A stretch of 64,000 bases of DNA, from positions 232,247 through 296,246 of the forward strand of contig QCBN01000001.1 in NCBI GenBank assembly GCA_003281585.1, given 5' to 3'. The notes below the pieces were generated by a model. The model did no database searches, was not told the DNA's origin, and saw only the letters and a list, made by a program, of their open reading frames with translations. Position numbers and translations under genes: made by a program. This document shows positions 1-8,697 of the stretch, piece after piece (the first letter of the stretch is position 1; the number at the start of each line of letters is the position of its first letter). Origin of the DNA: Prochlorococcus sp. AG-347-I15 (GTDB taxonomy: Bacteria > Cyanobacteriota > Cyanobacteriia > PCC-6307 > Cyanobiaceae).

Positions 1-496
1 TAGCTATTGTTGCTGATAAAGCTATTATTTGAGTTCTCGTAGGGCAATGGATTATAGTTTCTTCCCAAACTGTACCTCTTTGGGGGTCATTCATATAATG
101 ACATTCATCAAGAATCACAGATTCTAAATTTTCTAAGGGATCATCAAATTCATCAAATTCGCCATAAAGCATGTTCCTAAAAATCTCAGTCGTCATAACT
201 AAGATTGACGCTTCTCTATTTATACTTATATCTCCAGTTAACAGACCAACTTTATTCTCACCATATTGATTAGCAAAATCTCTAAACTTTTGATTGGATA
301 GGGCTTTTAAAGGTGTTGTATAAAAAACTCTGCTGTCATGAGATAACCCCCTATATATAGCAAATTCACCTATCAATGTTTTGCCCGAACCTGTTGGTGC
401 CGTCAAAACAACAGAATTTCCGCTATTGATAGCTCGAATTGCTTCTAATTGGAAATCATCTAGCGGAAAGGGGAAATATTCCTCTAAATTAAGCAA
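1..496 (-). CDS. SF2 DEAD/DEAH-box helicase, N-terminal part (runs off the left edge)
   Basis: The minus strand encodes an open frame with the ordered motifs of a superfamily 2 helicase. They are a Q-motif-like FPLDDFQLEAI, Walker A APTGSGKT, the TTPLKALSNQK block, Walker B DECHY, and motif III SAT at the window edge. The order and wording fit the Ski2/Mtr4-like group of RNA helicases, which usually carry a C-terminal DSHCT domain; that part lies outside the window. The start is uncertain. The frame opens after a stop near 528 and has no ATG; I use the TTG at 496, just before LNLEEYFPFP. A longer N-terminus of about ten residues (VNSSSLQSQL) is readable but has no standard start codon. The helicase call is firm; the RNA-helicase subgroup is inferred. 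Confidence 0.85.
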   Translation of the reverse strand, partial: MLNLEEYFPFPLDDFQLEAIRAINSGNSVVLTAPTGSGKTLIGEFAIYRGLSHDSRVFYTTPLKALSNQKFRDFANQYGENKVGLLTGDISINREASILVMTTEIFRNMLYGEFDEFDDPLENLESVILDECHYMNDPQRGTVWEETIIHCPTRTQIIALSATIA

Positions 497-539
497 TAAT
501 TGTGATTGAAGAGAGGATGAGTTAACTTCTTAATATATG

Positions 540-551
540 ATCTATATAGAT
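540..551. promoter_or_regulatory. 12-bp perfect palindrome upstream of the biotin operon
   Basis: ATCTATATAGAT is a perfect palindrome in the 139-bp spacer between the divergent helicase and bioF, 85 bp before the bioF start. It could be an operator or a chance event in AT-rich DNA. It does not resemble the known BirA operator as I remember it. Confidence 0.2.
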
Positions 552-635
552 ATTAATAAACAAAAAATACCTTGCAAACTTTAATAGTAAATCTAAATCT
601 TTTTAATTAAATCCACTATATTTTATTTTGCTTAA

Positions 636-1775
636 ATGAAAAAAATAAAAATTCCAAAAAATAGAATCCGGAAATTAAAAACGTTTTCTTTAGGTAACAA
701 ATTATTCGAACTACTAAGTTTAAATTCGCAAAATAAAAAACTTATAGACTTATGCAGCAATGATTATTTTGGATTAAGTAGGGACAATGATTTAATAGAA
801 GCTGCTTACGAAATAAGCCTAAAAGAAGGACTTGGTTCAGGAAGCTCTAGGTTTATTACAGGTTCAAGACCAATACATAAATTATTAGAAACAGAACTTG
901 CCGAGTGGCTTGATCAAGAGAAAGTATTACTTTTCCCGAGCGGATTTCAAGCAAATATAGCCGCTATCCAGGCTTTAGCAAACAGAAATAGTGTCGTAGT
1001 AGCAGATAAATTGATCCATAACTCATTATTGGTAGGAGTTAAAGCTGCTCAAGCAAAACTGGTTCGATTTTCACACAATAATTTAAAAGATTTAGAAGAT
1101 AAAATTATTAAATCTAACCCCACAAAAAATTCCATTTTAGTTGTTGTTGAATCTCTTTATAGCATGGAGGGATCGATTGCTCCGCTCAGAAAAATAACTG
1201 AAATTTGCAAAAAATATAGTGTTCAATTATTAGTTGACGAAGCGCATGCAATTGGGATCTTGGGTACTGAAGGCAGGGGTTTAAGTTTTAATTGCCGTTC
1301 AGATATAACTATGATTACTGGAACTTTTGGAAAAGCATTTGGGAGCGGTGGAGCTTTCATAGCTTCCAATTCAGAAATTGGTGAATATATTATCCAAACA
1401 AGTGGTGCATTTAGGTACACAACTGCCCTTGCGCCACCTTTAGCTGCTGGAGCGCTAGAAGGTTTAAAAAAAATTTTAGAAAATAAAGAATGGGGTAATG
1501 ATTTGTTATCTTCTGCGAAGATATGGAAAGATGAAATTATTAAAAATTTTAGTTTTCCAGTTCAGGGAGACTCTCACATTTTATCAATTATTGTTGGCCA
1601 AGAAGATAAGGCTATTTATCTACAAAAATATCTTGAGGAAAATGGGTTTTTAGCAATTGCAATAAGACCTCCTACTGTACCAGTTGGACAATCAAGAATT
1701 AGAATAACAATACGAAGAAACTTAGATTTTAATCTGCTACAAAATTTCATTGCAGTATTAAAAGAGTTTAAATGA
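636..1775 (+). CDS. bioF: 8-amino-7-oxononanoate synthase (BioF)
   Basis: This is a PLP enzyme of the alpha-oxoamine synthase family. It condenses pimeloyl-ACP (or -CoA) with L-alanine to give 8-amino-7-oxononanoate, the first ring-assembly step of biotin synthesis. The 379 residues are the usual family length. Visible family blocks are LCSNDYFGLS near the N-terminus, GSGSSRFITG, the VDEAHAIGILG cofactor aspartate block, and GTFGKAFGSGG with the PLP lysine at K233. It is the first gene of a five-gene run in which every junction overlaps or abuts. The stop overlaps the next start by 4 bp (ATGA), so translation is probably coupled. Confidence 0.95.
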   Translation: MKKIKIPKNRIRKLKTFSLGNKLFELLSLNSQNKKLIDLCSNDYFGLSRDNDLIEAAYEISLKEGLGSGSSRFITGSRPIHKLLETELAEWLDQEKVLLFPSGFQANIAAIQALANRNSVVVADKLIHNSLLVGVKAAQAKLVRFSHNNLKDLEDKIIKSNPTKNSILVVVESLYSMEGSIAPLRKITEICKKYSVQLLVDEAHAIGILGTEGRGLSFNCRSDITMITGTFGKAFGSGGAFIASNSEIGEYIIQTSGAFRYTTALAPPLAAGALEGLKKILENKEWGNDLLSSAKIWKDEIIKNFSFPVQGDSHILSIIVGQEDKAIYLQKYLEENGFLAIAIRPPTVPVGQSRIRITIRRNLDFNLLQNFIAVLKEFK

Positions 1776-2476
1776 AACAAATTATTACTCAACATGGGTG
1801 GGGACTAAATAAATATTACTGGGATGATTTTAAAGTTGATTTTTTAAATAATAATTGGCATTGGCAAGATAATGAAAGGGGCTATTATTCAACAAAAAAT
1901 TATCAAGCAAAATGGATTAAAAACGAATCTAAAAAAGAAATCAGAATGACTTTATGCCATTCATTTGGTTTTCATTTAATGCAAAAAACAATCTTAAAAG
2001 AAGCAACTCATATTGTTCTTATAAATTCTTTTAATAATTTTCTTCCTTTAGGTAATAAGAGAAACTTTATTTTGAGATCTCTAAAAAGAATGGAAACAAA
2101 AATCATAAAAGATGATCCTAAGGATATGTTAAAAGAATTTATACATAGATCATTTATGCCAAATAATATCAATAATAGTTTTAAAAATATTTTTTATAAA
2201 AGTTTAGAGAGTTTAAATAAAACTCTTCTTTTAGGAGATTTAAAAGAACTTTACATCAATAGAGATTTTCCAGTATCTTTAAGAAAAGATTGCAAAATAA
2301 TTTTTATAAAATCAGAAAATGATTTGATTCTTGACAACGAATCAAATAATAACTTTTTAGATTCCTTAAATAAATCACTTGATAAGAAGCCAATTTTAAT
2401 TAAATTATCTCAGCAAGGTCATTGCTTGAATAATTTAAATTTATACGAGATCTTACTTAATACACTTAATGATTGA
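1772..2476 (+). CDS. bioK: BioK-type pimeloyl-ACP methyl ester esterase (alpha/beta hydrolase)
   Basis: This gene sits between bioF and bioC, where a gatekeeper esterase is expected. That enzyme cleaves the methyl ester that BioC adds, releasing pimeloyl-ACP for BioF. BioK is the isofunctional replacement for BioH described in marine Synechococcus and Prochlorococcus. The sequence is compatible with a small alpha/beta hydrolase of 234 residues. It has a nucleophile elbow C-H-S-F-G with S64, a late acidic stretch (SENDLIL, D184) and a late histidine (QQGHC, H217). The elbow lacks the first glycine of the usual G-x-S-x-G. The function is inferred from position and these three residues, because the family is divergent. 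It overlaps bioF by 4 bp and bioC by 8 bp. Confidence 0.75.
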   Translation: MKQIITQHGWGLNKYYWDDFKVDFLNNNWHWQDNERGYYSTKNYQAKWIKNESKKEIRMTLCHSFGFHLMQKTILKEATHIVLINSFNNFLPLGNKRNFILRSLKRMETKIIKDDPKDMLKEFIHRSFMPNNINNSFKNIFYKSLESLNKTLLLGDLKELYINRDFPVSLRKDCKIIFIKSENDLILDNESNNNFLDSLNKSLDKKPILIKLSQQGHCLNNLNLYEILLNTLND

Positions 2477-3239
2477 AATGGATAGTAAAAAGTGGAATGA
2501 GAAAATAAAAAATAATTTCAATGATGCTGCATATCGGTATTTCGAGCATTCAAATATTCAGAAATTTTTTGCAAAAAAAATTGTTCAATATATCAAAGAA
2601 CTAAATCCTCAAAAAAAAGGTGAATGGATAGATTTAGGTTCAGGACCAGGAATATTAGCTGATGAAATAGAAAAAAAATTTTCTTCGCAAAAAGTATCCA
2701 GAATTGATTTCAGCAAAAAAATGCTTCTTGAAAATAAATTATCAAGTAAAAAAATTTTATGGGATTTGAATAATGATTTACCTCCTGCAATCAATAACTG
2801 TTCTCTATTAACATCTAACTTTTGCATCCATTGGTTAGACAACCCAGAAAAGATTATAAAAAATTGGTTTAGTAAATTAGTATCTGGAGGTTTTTTAATC
2901 ATTTCATATCCAACAAAAGATTGTTTTCCTGAATGGAAAGATACTTGTAGAAAAATTGATATTGAATATAGTGGTCTTAATTTCCTTTGTTCTAAAAAAT
3001 TATTAAAAGATTTCAAATCAACTGAAATTCATTATTCAGAAAAGTTTAATTATCTTGAAAATTTTGAAGATGTATTTAAGCTTTTTAGAAGCATTAAAAA
3101 TGTAGGGGCACAATCAACAAATTGTAAACGCAAAACCGTGAAGGAGTTAAAAAAGATTCAAAAGTTTTGGCCAAAGAATTATAATGATACAGTGAACCTT
3201 TCATGGCAAATTGAGATTCAAATCATAAAGAAATTATGA
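2469..3239 (+). CDS. bioC: Malonyl-ACP O-methyltransferase (BioC)
   Basis: This SAM-dependent methyltransferase would methylate the free carboxyl of malonyl-ACP, so that fatty acid synthase can extend it to the pimeloyl level. The Rossmann motif I is WIDLGSGPG (residues 53-61), followed by IDFSKKML and a NFCIHWLDNPEK block typical of BioC. Its 256 residues match the family. Two ATG codons are possible, 2469 and 2478. The first overlaps the upstream stop by 8 bp and is kept here. The stop overlaps bioD by 4 bp. The biotin context makes the assignment secure even though small methyltransferases are hard to separate by sequence. Confidence 0.9.
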   Translation: MIEMDSKKWNEKIKNNFNDAAYRYFEHSNIQKFFAKKIVQYIKELNPQKKGEWIDLGSGPGILADEIEKKFSSQKVSRIDFSKKMLLENKLSSKKILWDLNNDLPPAINNCSLLTSNFCIHWLDNPEKIIKNWFSKLVSGGFLIISYPTKDCFPEWKDTCRKIDIEYSGLNFLCSKKLLKDFKSTEIHYSEKFNYLENFEDVFKLFRSIKNVGAQSTNCKRKTVKELKKIQKFWPKNYNDTVNLSWQIEIQIIKKL

Positions 3240-3901
3240 GTAGTCAGGATAGTATTTTCAAATTTATAATTTGTGGAACAGATACTGATATTGGAAAAAC
3301 TTTAATAAGCTCTTTTTTTGTTAAAGGATTAAATTCCTTTTATTGGAAGCCTATTCAAAGTGGTATTGAATCTCAAACTGATAGTCAAACTGTTGAAAAA
3401 CTTGCACAAGTAAGTAAAGAGAAAATCATCAAAGAAGCTTATGTCTTTACAAAACCTCTATCTCCTCATTGGGCTGCTGAAATAGATCAAAAAACTATTA
3501 ACTTTGATAAGTTGAGATTACCAAAAGTGCAAGGCTCATTAATTGTAGAAACTGCAGGTGGATTAATGGTTCCAATAACACGCAATTTTTTGCAAATAGA
3601 TCAAATAAAACAATGGGATCTCCCGGTAATACTGGTATGTAAGAGTTCACTTGGGACTCTCAACCATACCCTGCTTAGTATTGAGGCCTTAAAACGAAGA
3701 AATATTGAGATTTTAGGTATAGTAGTCAATGGCGAAAAACACCTAGATAATCCAAAAACTCTAGCTGAATTTAGTGGTATTCCATTAATCACTGAATTTC
3801 CTTATATAAAAAAAATGGACTCAAATTATTTAGATATACTATGGAAAGAACTTGAAATTAAAAATAAATTAATCTCACTTTTAAATTCCAAAATAAATTA
3901 A
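3236..3901 (+). CDS. bioD: Dethiobiotin synthetase (BioD)
   Basis: This ATP-dependent enzyme closes the ureido ring of dethiobiotin from 7,8-diaminopelargonate and CO2. It has the modified P-loop GTDTDIGKT (residues 14-22), a substrate-lysine block FYWKPIQSG, the VETAGGLMVPI segment and the LGTLNHTLLS block, all BioD hallmarks. Its 221 residues are normal length. It starts inside the bioC stop and ends directly against bioA with no spacer. Confidence 0.95.
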   Translation: MSSQDSIFKFIICGTDTDIGKTLISSFFVKGLNSFYWKPIQSGIESQTDSQTVEKLAQVSKEKIIKEAYVFTKPLSPHWAAEIDQKTINFDKLRLPKVQGSLIVETAGGLMVPITRNFLQIDQIKQWDLPVILVCKSSLGTLNHTLLSIEALKRRNIEILGIVVNGEKHLDNPKTLAEFSGIPLITEFPYIKKMDSNYLDILWKELEIKNKLISLLNSKIN

Positions 3902-5203
3902 ATGAAATCTTTGGATTCAAAAACTCCAAATCAAGATTGGCACCCAAATATTTGGCCACCTTTTACACAAATCAACAACAGCAAACCGCAAATAGAAGTA
4001 ACTCATGGGCAAGATGCCCTTATATTTACTAAAAATCCTAAAAAAGAGCTAATAGATGCAATCAGTAGTTGGTGGGTAACTCTTCATGGACATAGTAACC
4101 AATACATTGCGGAAGCCATTTTCAGTCAATCAAAAAAACTTGAGCAAGTTATATTTGCTGATTTTTTACATCCACAGGCAAAAAAATTGGCGGAAAGACT
4201 TAGTGAATTAACAAAACTAGAACGATTATTCTTTTCTGATAACGGTTCTACTGCAGTAGAAGTCGCTTTAAAAATTGCCTTCCAATCATGGCAAAATAGT
4301 GGAGAGACAAGAACTCAAATAGTAGCTTTTGATGGCGCCTATCATGGCGATACATTTGGAGCAATGGCTTTAGGTGAAAGAAATATTTTTAATGAGAATT
4401 TCGATAATCTTATGTTCCCAGTTAGGAGAGTCCCCTGGCCTTCAACTTGGATGAACGATGAAGAAGTAGAAAATAAAGAAAATGAGGCGATCCAAAAATT
4501 AGAAACTCTACTTAAAACTCCCACAGTTGCAGTAATTCTCGAGCCACTTGTTCAAGGAGCAGGAGGAATGAATATGGTTAGGCCTCAGTTTATAAAAAAA
4601 GTTTCAAAAATTATAAACAATTATAATTCTTTGTTAATTGCTGATGAAGTTTTGACTGGGTTTGGAAGATGTGGAAGTCTATTTGCGTTTCAAAAGGCAA
4701 AAATCGTTCCAGATTTAATAAGTATTTCAAAAGGCTTAACTGGTGGATTTTTACCAATGGGAATAACTTTATGTAAAGAAAAAATTTTTCAATCCTTTAT
4801 TGATGATTCCCCAAGAAAAACTTTTTGGCATGGACACAGTTTTACTGCTAATCCTTTAGGTTGTGCTGCGGCAAACGCTAGCCTTGATTTATTAGAAAAA
4901 GAACCACACAAATACCTTTCATTTGAAGAAAAACATTTATATCACTTAATTAAATTTCAAAACTTACCCTATATAAAAAAAATAAGGGTATCCGGCACAA
5001 TTGCCGCCTTCGATTTAGATATTGGGAACAAAAAAGGTTATTTCAATAATATTGGGAAAGAAATAAAGAGTCTTGCAATGGAGCAAGGTTTATTTATTAG
5101 ACCCCTCGGAAATGTTATTTATCTCTTGCCACCTCTCTGTATAACCGATGATCAATTAGAAAAAAGTTACTGGATAATAAGGCAAATCTTAGAAAATCTT
5201 TAG
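3902..5203 (+). CDS. bioA: Adenosylmethionine-8-amino-7-oxononanoate aminotransferase (BioA)
   Basis: This class III PLP aminotransferase uses SAM as amino donor to make 7,8-diaminopelargonate. Visible blocks are the N-terminal WPPFTQ, ISSWWVTLHGH, FFSDNGSTAVEVALKIAFQ, the LIADEVLTGFGR aspartate block and ISKGLTGG with the PLP lysine at K277. Its 433 residues match the family. It completes an operon with bioF, bioK, bioC and bioD. Some cyanobacteria replace BioA with the suicide enzyme BioU; this genome evidently keeps BioA. The biotin synthase gene bioB is not in the window. Confidence 0.95.
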   Translation: MKSLDSKTPNQDWHPNIWPPFTQINNSKPQIEVTHGQDALIFTKNPKKELIDAISSWWVTLHGHSNQYIAEAIFSQSKKLEQVIFADFLHPQAKKLAERLSELTKLERLFFSDNGSTAVEVALKIAFQSWQNSGETRTQIVAFDGAYHGDTFGAMALGERNIFNENFDNLMFPVRRVPWPSTWMNDEEVENKENEAIQKLETLLKTPTVAVILEPLVQGAGGMNMVRPQFIKKVSKIINNYNSLLIADEVLTGFGRCGSLFAFQKAKIVPDLISISKGLTGGFLPMGITLCKEKIFQSFIDDSPRKTFWHGHSFTANPLGCAAANASLDLLEKEPHKYLSFEEKHLYHLIKFQNLPYIKKIRVSGTIAAFDLDIGNKKGYFNNIGKEIKSLAMEQGLFIRPLGNVIYLLPPLCITDDQLEKSYWIIRQILENL

Positions 5204-5211
5204 ATAGAAAT

Positions 5212-5469
5212 TTAAGGTCCCTGCAGTATTGCATTTTCCACATCTTCTCTATTAATGCAATAGGAAAATAGCCTTTTAGTTTCTTTTCCTTCACTTTCCC
5301 AGATAACACTTAAATCTTCTTGTTCAAAAATAATAGTTGCATTCCAATTTGAAAGTAACATATACCATTTAGATGGATTTTTTATATCCTTCACAGCACC
5401 TAAATCAGTTAGCCACAATTCTAATGATTGCAGTGAATTTTGATTGATAGGTTTTTTAGAGGGATTCAC
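5212..5469 (-). CDS. DUF3143 family protein
   Basis: This 85-residue soluble protein begins with GTG. I recognise it as the cyanobacterial DUF3143 family from LELWLTDLGAVKD near the N-terminus and the SKWYMLLSNWNATIIFEQEDLSVIWE core. Its function is unknown. It lies 16 bp downstream of a J-domain gene on the same strand, so the two are probably co-transcribed. It converges on bioA with an 8-bp gap. Family membership is from memory. Confidence 0.75.
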   Translation of the reverse strand: MNPSKKPINQNSLQSLELWLTDLGAVKDIKNPSKWYMLLSNWNATIIFEQEDLSVIWESEGKETKRLFSYCINREDVENAILQGP

Positions 5470-5485
5470 AGACTTTTTTAAAAAA

Positions 5486-5926
5486 TTATTTAATTAGCCA
5501 AAGAGGTATTGTCTCTAATTCTTTTCCAGTAAAAGAAGCAATAAAAATTGAACAAATTAAACTTATAGAAATTATGATAATTAAAAGAAACAACGAAAAC
5601 AATTCTCCATTTGAAAAAGGTCTTCTATTTCCTATTAAATTTTGATTATTAGAATCGATTACTAAATTATTTAAAACGTTAGTATTATTTTTACTTCTAG
5701 AGTTTTCTTTTAGTTTGTCATCATATATTTTCCTTAAATTACTATTATTTAAATGTTCATAAGCTTCAAGAACTTCTTGAAATTTACTTTTAGCAACGTC
5801 TATTTCTAATGAAGTTGTATCGGGATGCAACTCAATAGAAAGTTTACAAAATGCCTTTCTTAATTCATGATTGGATGCATTTTCATTTACACCTAAAATT
5901 TTGTAATAGGAAGTTTTCCCTTTCAA
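5486..5926 (-). CDS. Membrane-anchored J-domain (DnaJ-like) protein
   Basis: Residues 5-70 form a J domain: YYKILGVNENAS, then the essential HPD in ELHPDTTS, and a closing helix ending KIYDDKLKENS. No Gly/Phe, zinc-finger or C-terminal substrate domain follows. Instead there is a polar linker and one hydrophobic segment at about 108-135 (FSLFLLIIIISISLICSIFIAS). It probably recruits an Hsp70 to a membrane through its J domain. The start is TTG at 5926; the next in-frame Met is too far into the domain. It is transcribed with the DUF3143 gene. Its client is unknown. Confidence 0.85.
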   Translation of the reverse strand: MKGKTSYYKILGVNENASNHELRKAFCKLSIELHPDTTSLEIDVAKSKFQEVLEAYEHLNNSNLRKIYDDKLKENSRSKNNTNVLNNLVIDSNNQNLIGNRRPFSNGELFSLFLLIIIISISLICSIFIASFTGKELETIPLWLIK

Positions 5927-5988
5927 AATAATCTTTTATTAATATTGTAATTCTAATAAATTTTTACCAAATAGAATGTATTTAATGG

Positions 5989-6729
5989 ATGGTTAAAATT
6001 CATATTTATAACAAAATGAAAAAACAAAACATTCCAGAAGAAATTTTTTCGTTAATAACTGAAGAAGAAATAAATTTATTTCAAGAGTTACAAATTAAAA
6101 TTAAAGAATTAAATAATAAGACCAATCTCACAAGATTAACTGATGGGGATGATTATTGGGTATCTCAAGTTTTTGACAGCATTTGGCCATTCAAAGCTTT
6201 CACGAATATTAATTTTGATAATAAAAAATTTTTAGATATTGGATCAGGCTGTGGCTTCCCAGGTTTAGCTTATGCAATAACTCATCCTAATTCTGAGATA
6301 TACCTAATTGATTCTTTGAAAAAGAAAACAGATGCAATAAAATTTTTAGTTGAACAGATCAATTTAAAAAACAATATTCATGTAATCAATGATCGTGTTG
6401 AGAACTTAGCACACCAATCGTCAATGAGAAATAATTTTAATATTGCAACAACTAGAGCAGTTAGTAATCCATCAACAGTTTCAGAATATATTCTACCAAT
6501 GTTAAAAAAAGAAGGGTTTGGAGTTTTATATTGTGGCAAATGGACGAATGAAGAAAGCAAAAATCTAGATAAAACTTTAGAAATATTAGAAGGGAAAGTT
6601 AAAGATAAAAAAGAGATACAATTACCAAGAAATAAAGGCACCCGAAATATTATTCTTATTCAACCAAAGAATTTTTGTCCTGAAATTTACCCAAGAAAAG
6701 TTGGCAAACCTGAAAAAAATCCATTATGA
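5989..6729 (+). CDS. rsmG: 16S rRNA (guanine-527-N7) methyltransferase RsmG (GidB)
   Basis: This is a SAM methyltransferase of the 16S 530 loop. The motif FLDIGSGCGFPGLAYAI (from residue 82), YLIDSLKKKTDAIKFL and the TTRAVSNPSTVSEY block are GidB hallmarks. Its 246 residues match the family. It starts at ATG 5989; an internal ATG ten codons in (6016) is an alternative. It stands alone on the plus strand between two minus-strand groups and converges on the aldo/keto reductase gene with a 2-bp gap. Confidence 0.95.
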   Translation: MVKIHIYNKMKKQNIPEEIFSLITEEEINLFQELQIKIKELNNKTNLTRLTDGDDYWVSQVFDSIWPFKAFTNINFDNKKFLDIGSGCGFPGLAYAITHPNSEIYLIDSLKKKTDAIKFLVEQINLKNNIHVINDRVENLAHQSSMRNNFNIATTRAVSNPSTVSEYILPMLKKEGFGVLYCGKWTNEESKNLDKTLEILEGKVKDKKEIQLPRNKGTRNIILIQPKNFCPEIYPRKVGKPEKNPL

Positions 6730-6731
6730 AA

Positions 6732-7925
6732 TTATTTTCTTGATAATCTTTTAGCATTCTTATCTCCAAACTTTTCTTTTAAATTTCTTAATTTTTTTAT
6801 AACTTTTTTTGGATTTATATGACCTTCTAATACTTTCAATAATTGTCCTTCAGAAACATCTACATCTAGTAAATTTGCGTTGAATCCTGGGAACCAGTGG
6901 CTTCCATTACCAAGCAATTGATATCTAGCTCTTGCATATCCTTCCATACCCAACCAATCAATTAAATTTGAAAGCCAAAGTAGAACAGGAATATTAATAT
7001 TTCCCGGCGTATATTCCCAACTTGGTAAATTTCTATTCCAATTTTGATGCCACTCTAAACCTAAGGAATTAATTGATTCCTGCCTTAATTTGTTAATTAT
7101 CTTAGGTACATACTTCTCAGATTCTGATAACAACGAGACAGCTTCTAAATGCAGAGCAAAATCTGTCTCTTTTGCAATACCCACACTCAAAGTATGGACA
7201 TTTTGATTTCTCAAGCAAAAAAGATCATTAAAAACTATAGGATGGAGTGGTTTACAAAATTCCAACATTTTTCTTGAGGGAGTATGAAGATGTCCACCTT
7301 TATCAGTGGGACTTATTATGAAAACCCCAAGATCATGCTTATTGGCTAAATTAATAACCTTTGTATTTTTCTGATTAATGAAATACCAGTGCAAATTTAC
7401 ATAATCAAATAAGTTTGTTGATATAGCCTTTTCAATAAGTGAAGATTTTCCATGGGTTGAAAATCCAATAGATCCAATTAAATTTTCTTTTTGAAAATTC
7501 CTCAAAATATCAATGCAACCTCCATCTCGAATAGCCTGATGTAAATGTTCAGCAGTATTAATACCATGTATTGCTAACAAATCAATTTTTTTAACTTTCA
7601 ATTTTTCAATACTAGATAATACATCTCGCTCAAAAATTTCCGGATCACTATTTGGTGGAATCTTTGTTTGGATTATATTTGGGATTTCCTTAGTATTTTT
7701 AAAACACATCCCTAATTGCACCTCAGAAGTTCCATAGTACTTGGCGGTTTCTACATGACTAAAACCATACTGTGTTGCAAGATCTAATATATTTTCTACT
7801 TTATTTTGTTCTTCGTATGAAACCTCAGAAAAATCTAATTGATCCCAACTTTTTTGAAATCTCATACCACCTAAAGATAAAACAGGAATCTTCAGATTGG
7901 TTCTACCAAATCTACGATATTGCAT
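6732..7925 (-). CDS. Aldo/keto reductase
   Basis: This is an NADPH-type oxidoreductase of the AKR fold. The catalytic tetrad is partly visible: Y64 in AKYYGTSEVQLG, K88 in IIQTKIP and H120 in LLAIHGI. The aspartate usually found just before the TA-x-x-YG block reads as E59 (HVETAKYYG). Its 397 residues exceed a minimal AKR by about 70, with a C-terminal extension (LGNGSHWFPGFN and a lysine-rich tail) seen in the cyanobacterial group. Its substrate is unknown. It is the last gene of a minus-strand run, 10 bp after a ferredoxin gene, which suggests linked redox roles. Confidence 0.85.
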   Translation of the reverse strand: MQYRRFGRTNLKIPVLSLGGMRFQKSWDQLDFSEVSYEEQNKVENILDLATQYGFSHVETAKYYGTSEVQLGMCFKNTKEIPNIIQTKIPPNSDPEIFERDVLSSIEKLKVKKIDLLAIHGINTAEHLHQAIRDGGCIDILRNFQKENLIGSIGFSTHGKSSLIEKAISTNLFDYVNLHWYFINQKNTKVINLANKHDLGVFIISPTDKGGHLHTPSRKMLEFCKPLHPIVFNDLFCLRNQNVHTLSVGIAKETDFALHLEAVSLLSESEKYVPKIINKLRQESINSLGLEWHQNWNRNLPSWEYTPGNINIPVLLWLSNLIDWLGMEGYARARYQLLGNGSHWFPGFNANLLDVDVSEGQLLKVLEGHINPKKVIKKLRNLKEKFGDKNAKRLSRK

Positions 7926-7935
7926 TTTTTTGATA

Positions 7936-8295
7936 TTAGTGCTTATTCATTCTCGGTGGCTTTCCAAATGTTTGAAACATATCCCTATCGAGACTGTTCT
8001 CTAAATCATCCAATTCTTCAAATTTGACCCAATGAATACAATCAACAGGGCATGTATCTATTGCTTCTTGTATGACATCAAAACTATCTCCATCTTGTCT
8101 AATCGCTCGCGACCTACCATGAAATTCATCCACTAGGAAAGTGTTTGAAGCAACATGGACACAGTATTGACAGCCAATACATCTAGCCTCATCAACCCAT
8201 ACAGCCTTTTCGGCTAACTGACCACCTAAAATGGATTCATAGCCTGTAATCTCAATATTTTCTTCAGTATTATGAAATGGATCCGTAAAATCCAT
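7936..8295 (-). CDS. [4Fe-4S] ferredoxin, single cluster
   Basis: This 119-residue protein carries C39-x2-C42-x2-C45 (ARCIGCQYC) and a distal C82-P, the ligand set of a one-cluster bacterial-type ferredoxin. A further cysteine, C86, follows in CPVDC. An N-terminal extension of about 30 residues precedes the cluster. It is not the plant-type [2Fe-2S] photosynthetic ferredoxin. It lies 9 bp after the Ycf35 gene and 10 bp before an aldo/keto reductase, so it may carry electrons for that group. The cluster type is read from motifs; partners are inferred. Confidence 0.9.
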   Translation of the reverse strand: MDFTDPFHNTEENIEITGYESILGGQLAEKAVWVDEARCIGCQYCVHVASNTFLVDEFHGRSRAIRQDGDSFDVIQEAIDTCPVDCIHWVKFEELDDLENSLDRDMFQTFGKPPRMNKH

Positions 8296-8304
8296 ATCTT
8301 GACA

Positions 8305-8697
8305 TTAGTTTTCCCACTTGGTTAAGACCAATTCAATAGAACCATCATTTTTATTTTTTTGCTCTACGATTTGATACCCATCTTCTTGCGTTTTAGAAAT
8401 TATTGTTTGGTAAGCATACATTTGTGTAACTTTTGAGATAAATCTTTCAACTGGAATCTCAAATTTCCATAGATCAAGGTCAGTAACTAATTCATATGCA
8501 TTAGAATTTTTATCCCATTTAAATCCAACTTGGGTATCACCTGGTAAATGCATACTTATATCAACGGCTGTGAATTGACCTTTATATCCTTTTACAAACT
8601 TTTCTTCTTGATTAATACTATAACCGAAATGATTTAAAGCCTTAATTAATGGCTCTGCTTCTTTAAGCTGGGTTTTAATCGTACTAAAATGTGACAT
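8305..8697 (-). CDS. ycf35: Ycf35 / DUF1257 family protein
   Basis: This 130-residue protein starts MSHFSTIKTQLKE and contains KALNHFGY, the opening of the Ycf35 family shared by cyanobacteria and some algal plastids. Its function is not established. It overlaps the upstream DUF2997 gene by 14 bp and is followed 9 bp later by a ferredoxin gene, an arrangement I recall from other cyanobacteria. No membrane segment or signal peptide is visible. Confidence 0.85.
   Translation of the reverse strand: MSHFSTIKTQLKEAEPLIKALNHFGYSINQEEKFVKGYKGQFTAVDISMHLPGDTQVGFKWDKNSNAYELVTDLDLWKFEIPVERFISKVTQMYAYQTIISKTQEDGYQIVEQKNKNDGSIELVLTKWEN

Noticed and set aside
2609..3016. 135-residue minus-strand frame
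   Set aside because: It is antisense to bioC, which has clear methyltransferase motifs and operon context.
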